Origin: Alphaproteobacteria bacterium
GTDB lineage: Bacteria; Pseudomonadota; Alphaproteobacteria; CAAHEQ01; UBA3637
DNA length: 12,861 bases
Assembly (NCBI GenBank): GCA_900772625.1
Contig: CAAHEQ010000067.1
Span: 1 to 12,861 of the forward strand
Direction of reading: 5' to 3'
The notes under the pieces are model-generated. The model made no database searches. It saw only the letters and a list, made by a program, of their open reading frames with translations, and was not told the origin of the DNA. Position numbers and translations under genes: made by a program. The number at the start of each line of letters is the position of its first letter. Position 1 is the first letter of the stretch. Below, one piece after another: positions 12,369-12,861 of this stretch.

Positions 12369-12861
12369 ATGTCAAGATTTGGAAAGTTTATATCAAGTGC
12401 TCTGGCGGGTGTTGCTATGGTTGCGGGGCCTATGGCGCAAGCAGATGAAAAGCCCGTAGATGCGCAAGAGTTTGCCGTTAAATACGGTCTTGGCAATAAT
12501 GCAAAGATCGATGCTCAAAATGGCGTGAAAGCACCAGAAAAACTGGCAGATGGTCAAGTTAAATCAAAGCTCAATATGTTCGAAAGAGCGGTCCGCTTTG
12601 TTTCAAATAAACTGCGCGATGGCGGCGCTGCGGTCTCGGACGTGGCGAGCACTCCTATTGCCGCGGTAGGTGATGCGGTGGATAAAACGTTAAATGCGAC
12701 AGCCTCGGGAATTGACAGCGTGAATAACGCGCTGCCCAGTGTGCCAGTGTTGTCTGACGGCGTAGCGATGACAGCGCGAGCTCTAAGAGAGACAGGCGCA
12801 GTGACAAACACGGCGAGCAAACGTGCTGCAAACTTTGTGGGTAAAGGTATTGATACGGCGG
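12369..12861 (+). CDS. Exported Ala-rich helical protein, function unknown, cut by the window edge
   Basis: The gene has 164 complete codons and runs off the right edge with no stop. Residues 1-25 form a signal peptide (basic start, hydrophobic stretch 9-20, A-Q-A before Asp26), so the protein is exported by Sec. The mature part is rich in Ala, Val, Asp and Lys, has no cysteine so far, and from about 68 onward looks like a string of amphipathic helices: F-E-R-A-V-R-F-V-S-N-K-L (71-82), A-A-V-G-D-A-V-D-K-T-L (98-108), A-S-G-I-D-S-V-N-N-A-L (112-122), V-A-M-T-A-R-A-L-R-E-T (132-142), A-S-K-R-A-A-N-F-V-G-K (149-159). These roughly 11-residue units with G-x-x-V/I-D spacing recall apolipoprotein- or LEA-like helices, but I do not recognise a family. 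A strong promoter and ribosome site suggest good expression. Confidence 0.82.
   Translation, partial: MSRFGKFISSALAGVAMVAGPMAQADEKPVDAQEFAVKYGLGNNAKIDAQNGVKAPEKLADGQVKSKLNMFERAVRFVSNKLRDGGAAVSDVASTPIAAVGDAVDKTLNATASGIDSVNNALPSVPVLSDGVAMTARALRETGAVTNTASKRAANFVGKGIDTA

Noticed and set aside
1..12861. CRISPR array, insertion sequence, tRNA-linked attachment site or known defence system
   Set aside because: No regularly spaced repeats, transposase motifs, tRNA sequence or defence-effector domains were seen on either strand.

Overview
The window looks like a chromosomal segment of an alphaproteobacterium with moderate-to-low G+C. The best clue is UvrA: its first zinc finger reads C-P-V-S instead of C-x-x-C, a form I associate with alphaproteobacterial UvrA from memory. 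The contiguous yajC-secD-secF operon and AT-rich intergenic regions fit. All eleven complete genes end in TAA (8) or TAG (3), none in TGA. No rRNA, tRNA, CRISPR array, transposase or phage module is visible. A host-associated member of the group is plausible but not shown by the sequence.

Layout from left to right. (1) A small secreted six-cysteine protein with a C-type-lectin-like look (+, 24-398), facing the secF end across a shared hairpin terminator. (2) The Sec accessory operon yajC-secD-secF on the minus strand (3462 down to 514), driven by a clear sigma-70-type promoter. (3) A divergent three-gene lipoprotein operon on the plus strand (3665-4839): an RcsF/YbjQ-like lipoprotein, a small unassigned lipoprotein and a Bor/Iss-family lipoprotein, closed by a strong terminator at 4909-4939. 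(4) A minus-strand pair (8149 down to 5155): a 615-residue ankyrin-like protein with a 201-residue internal duplication, followed 58 nt later by rmuC, under a perfect TTGACA-17-TATAAT promoter. (5) Plus-strand genes: a GalU-like nucleotidyltransferase (8315-9229), uvrA (9335-12118) and the start of an unrecognised exported protein (12369 to the window edge).

How they fit together: SecD/SecF/YajC assist Sec translocation, the route used by the neighbouring lipoproteins and the two signal-peptide proteins. UvrA performs damage recognition in nucleotide excision repair, and RmuC is a nuclease-fold protein linked to DNA rearrangement; they sit in separate transcription units. The nucleotidyltransferase probably supplies a nucleotide sugar.

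Most of the window is ordinary housekeeping. The parts that deserve a second look are the duplicated ankyrin-like protein and its coupling to rmuC, the Bor-like lipoprotein cluster, the recurring TTGC -35 with a constant 17-bp spacer, and the stacked inverted repeats upstream of the last gene. I see no convincing complete novel defence or mobile system.
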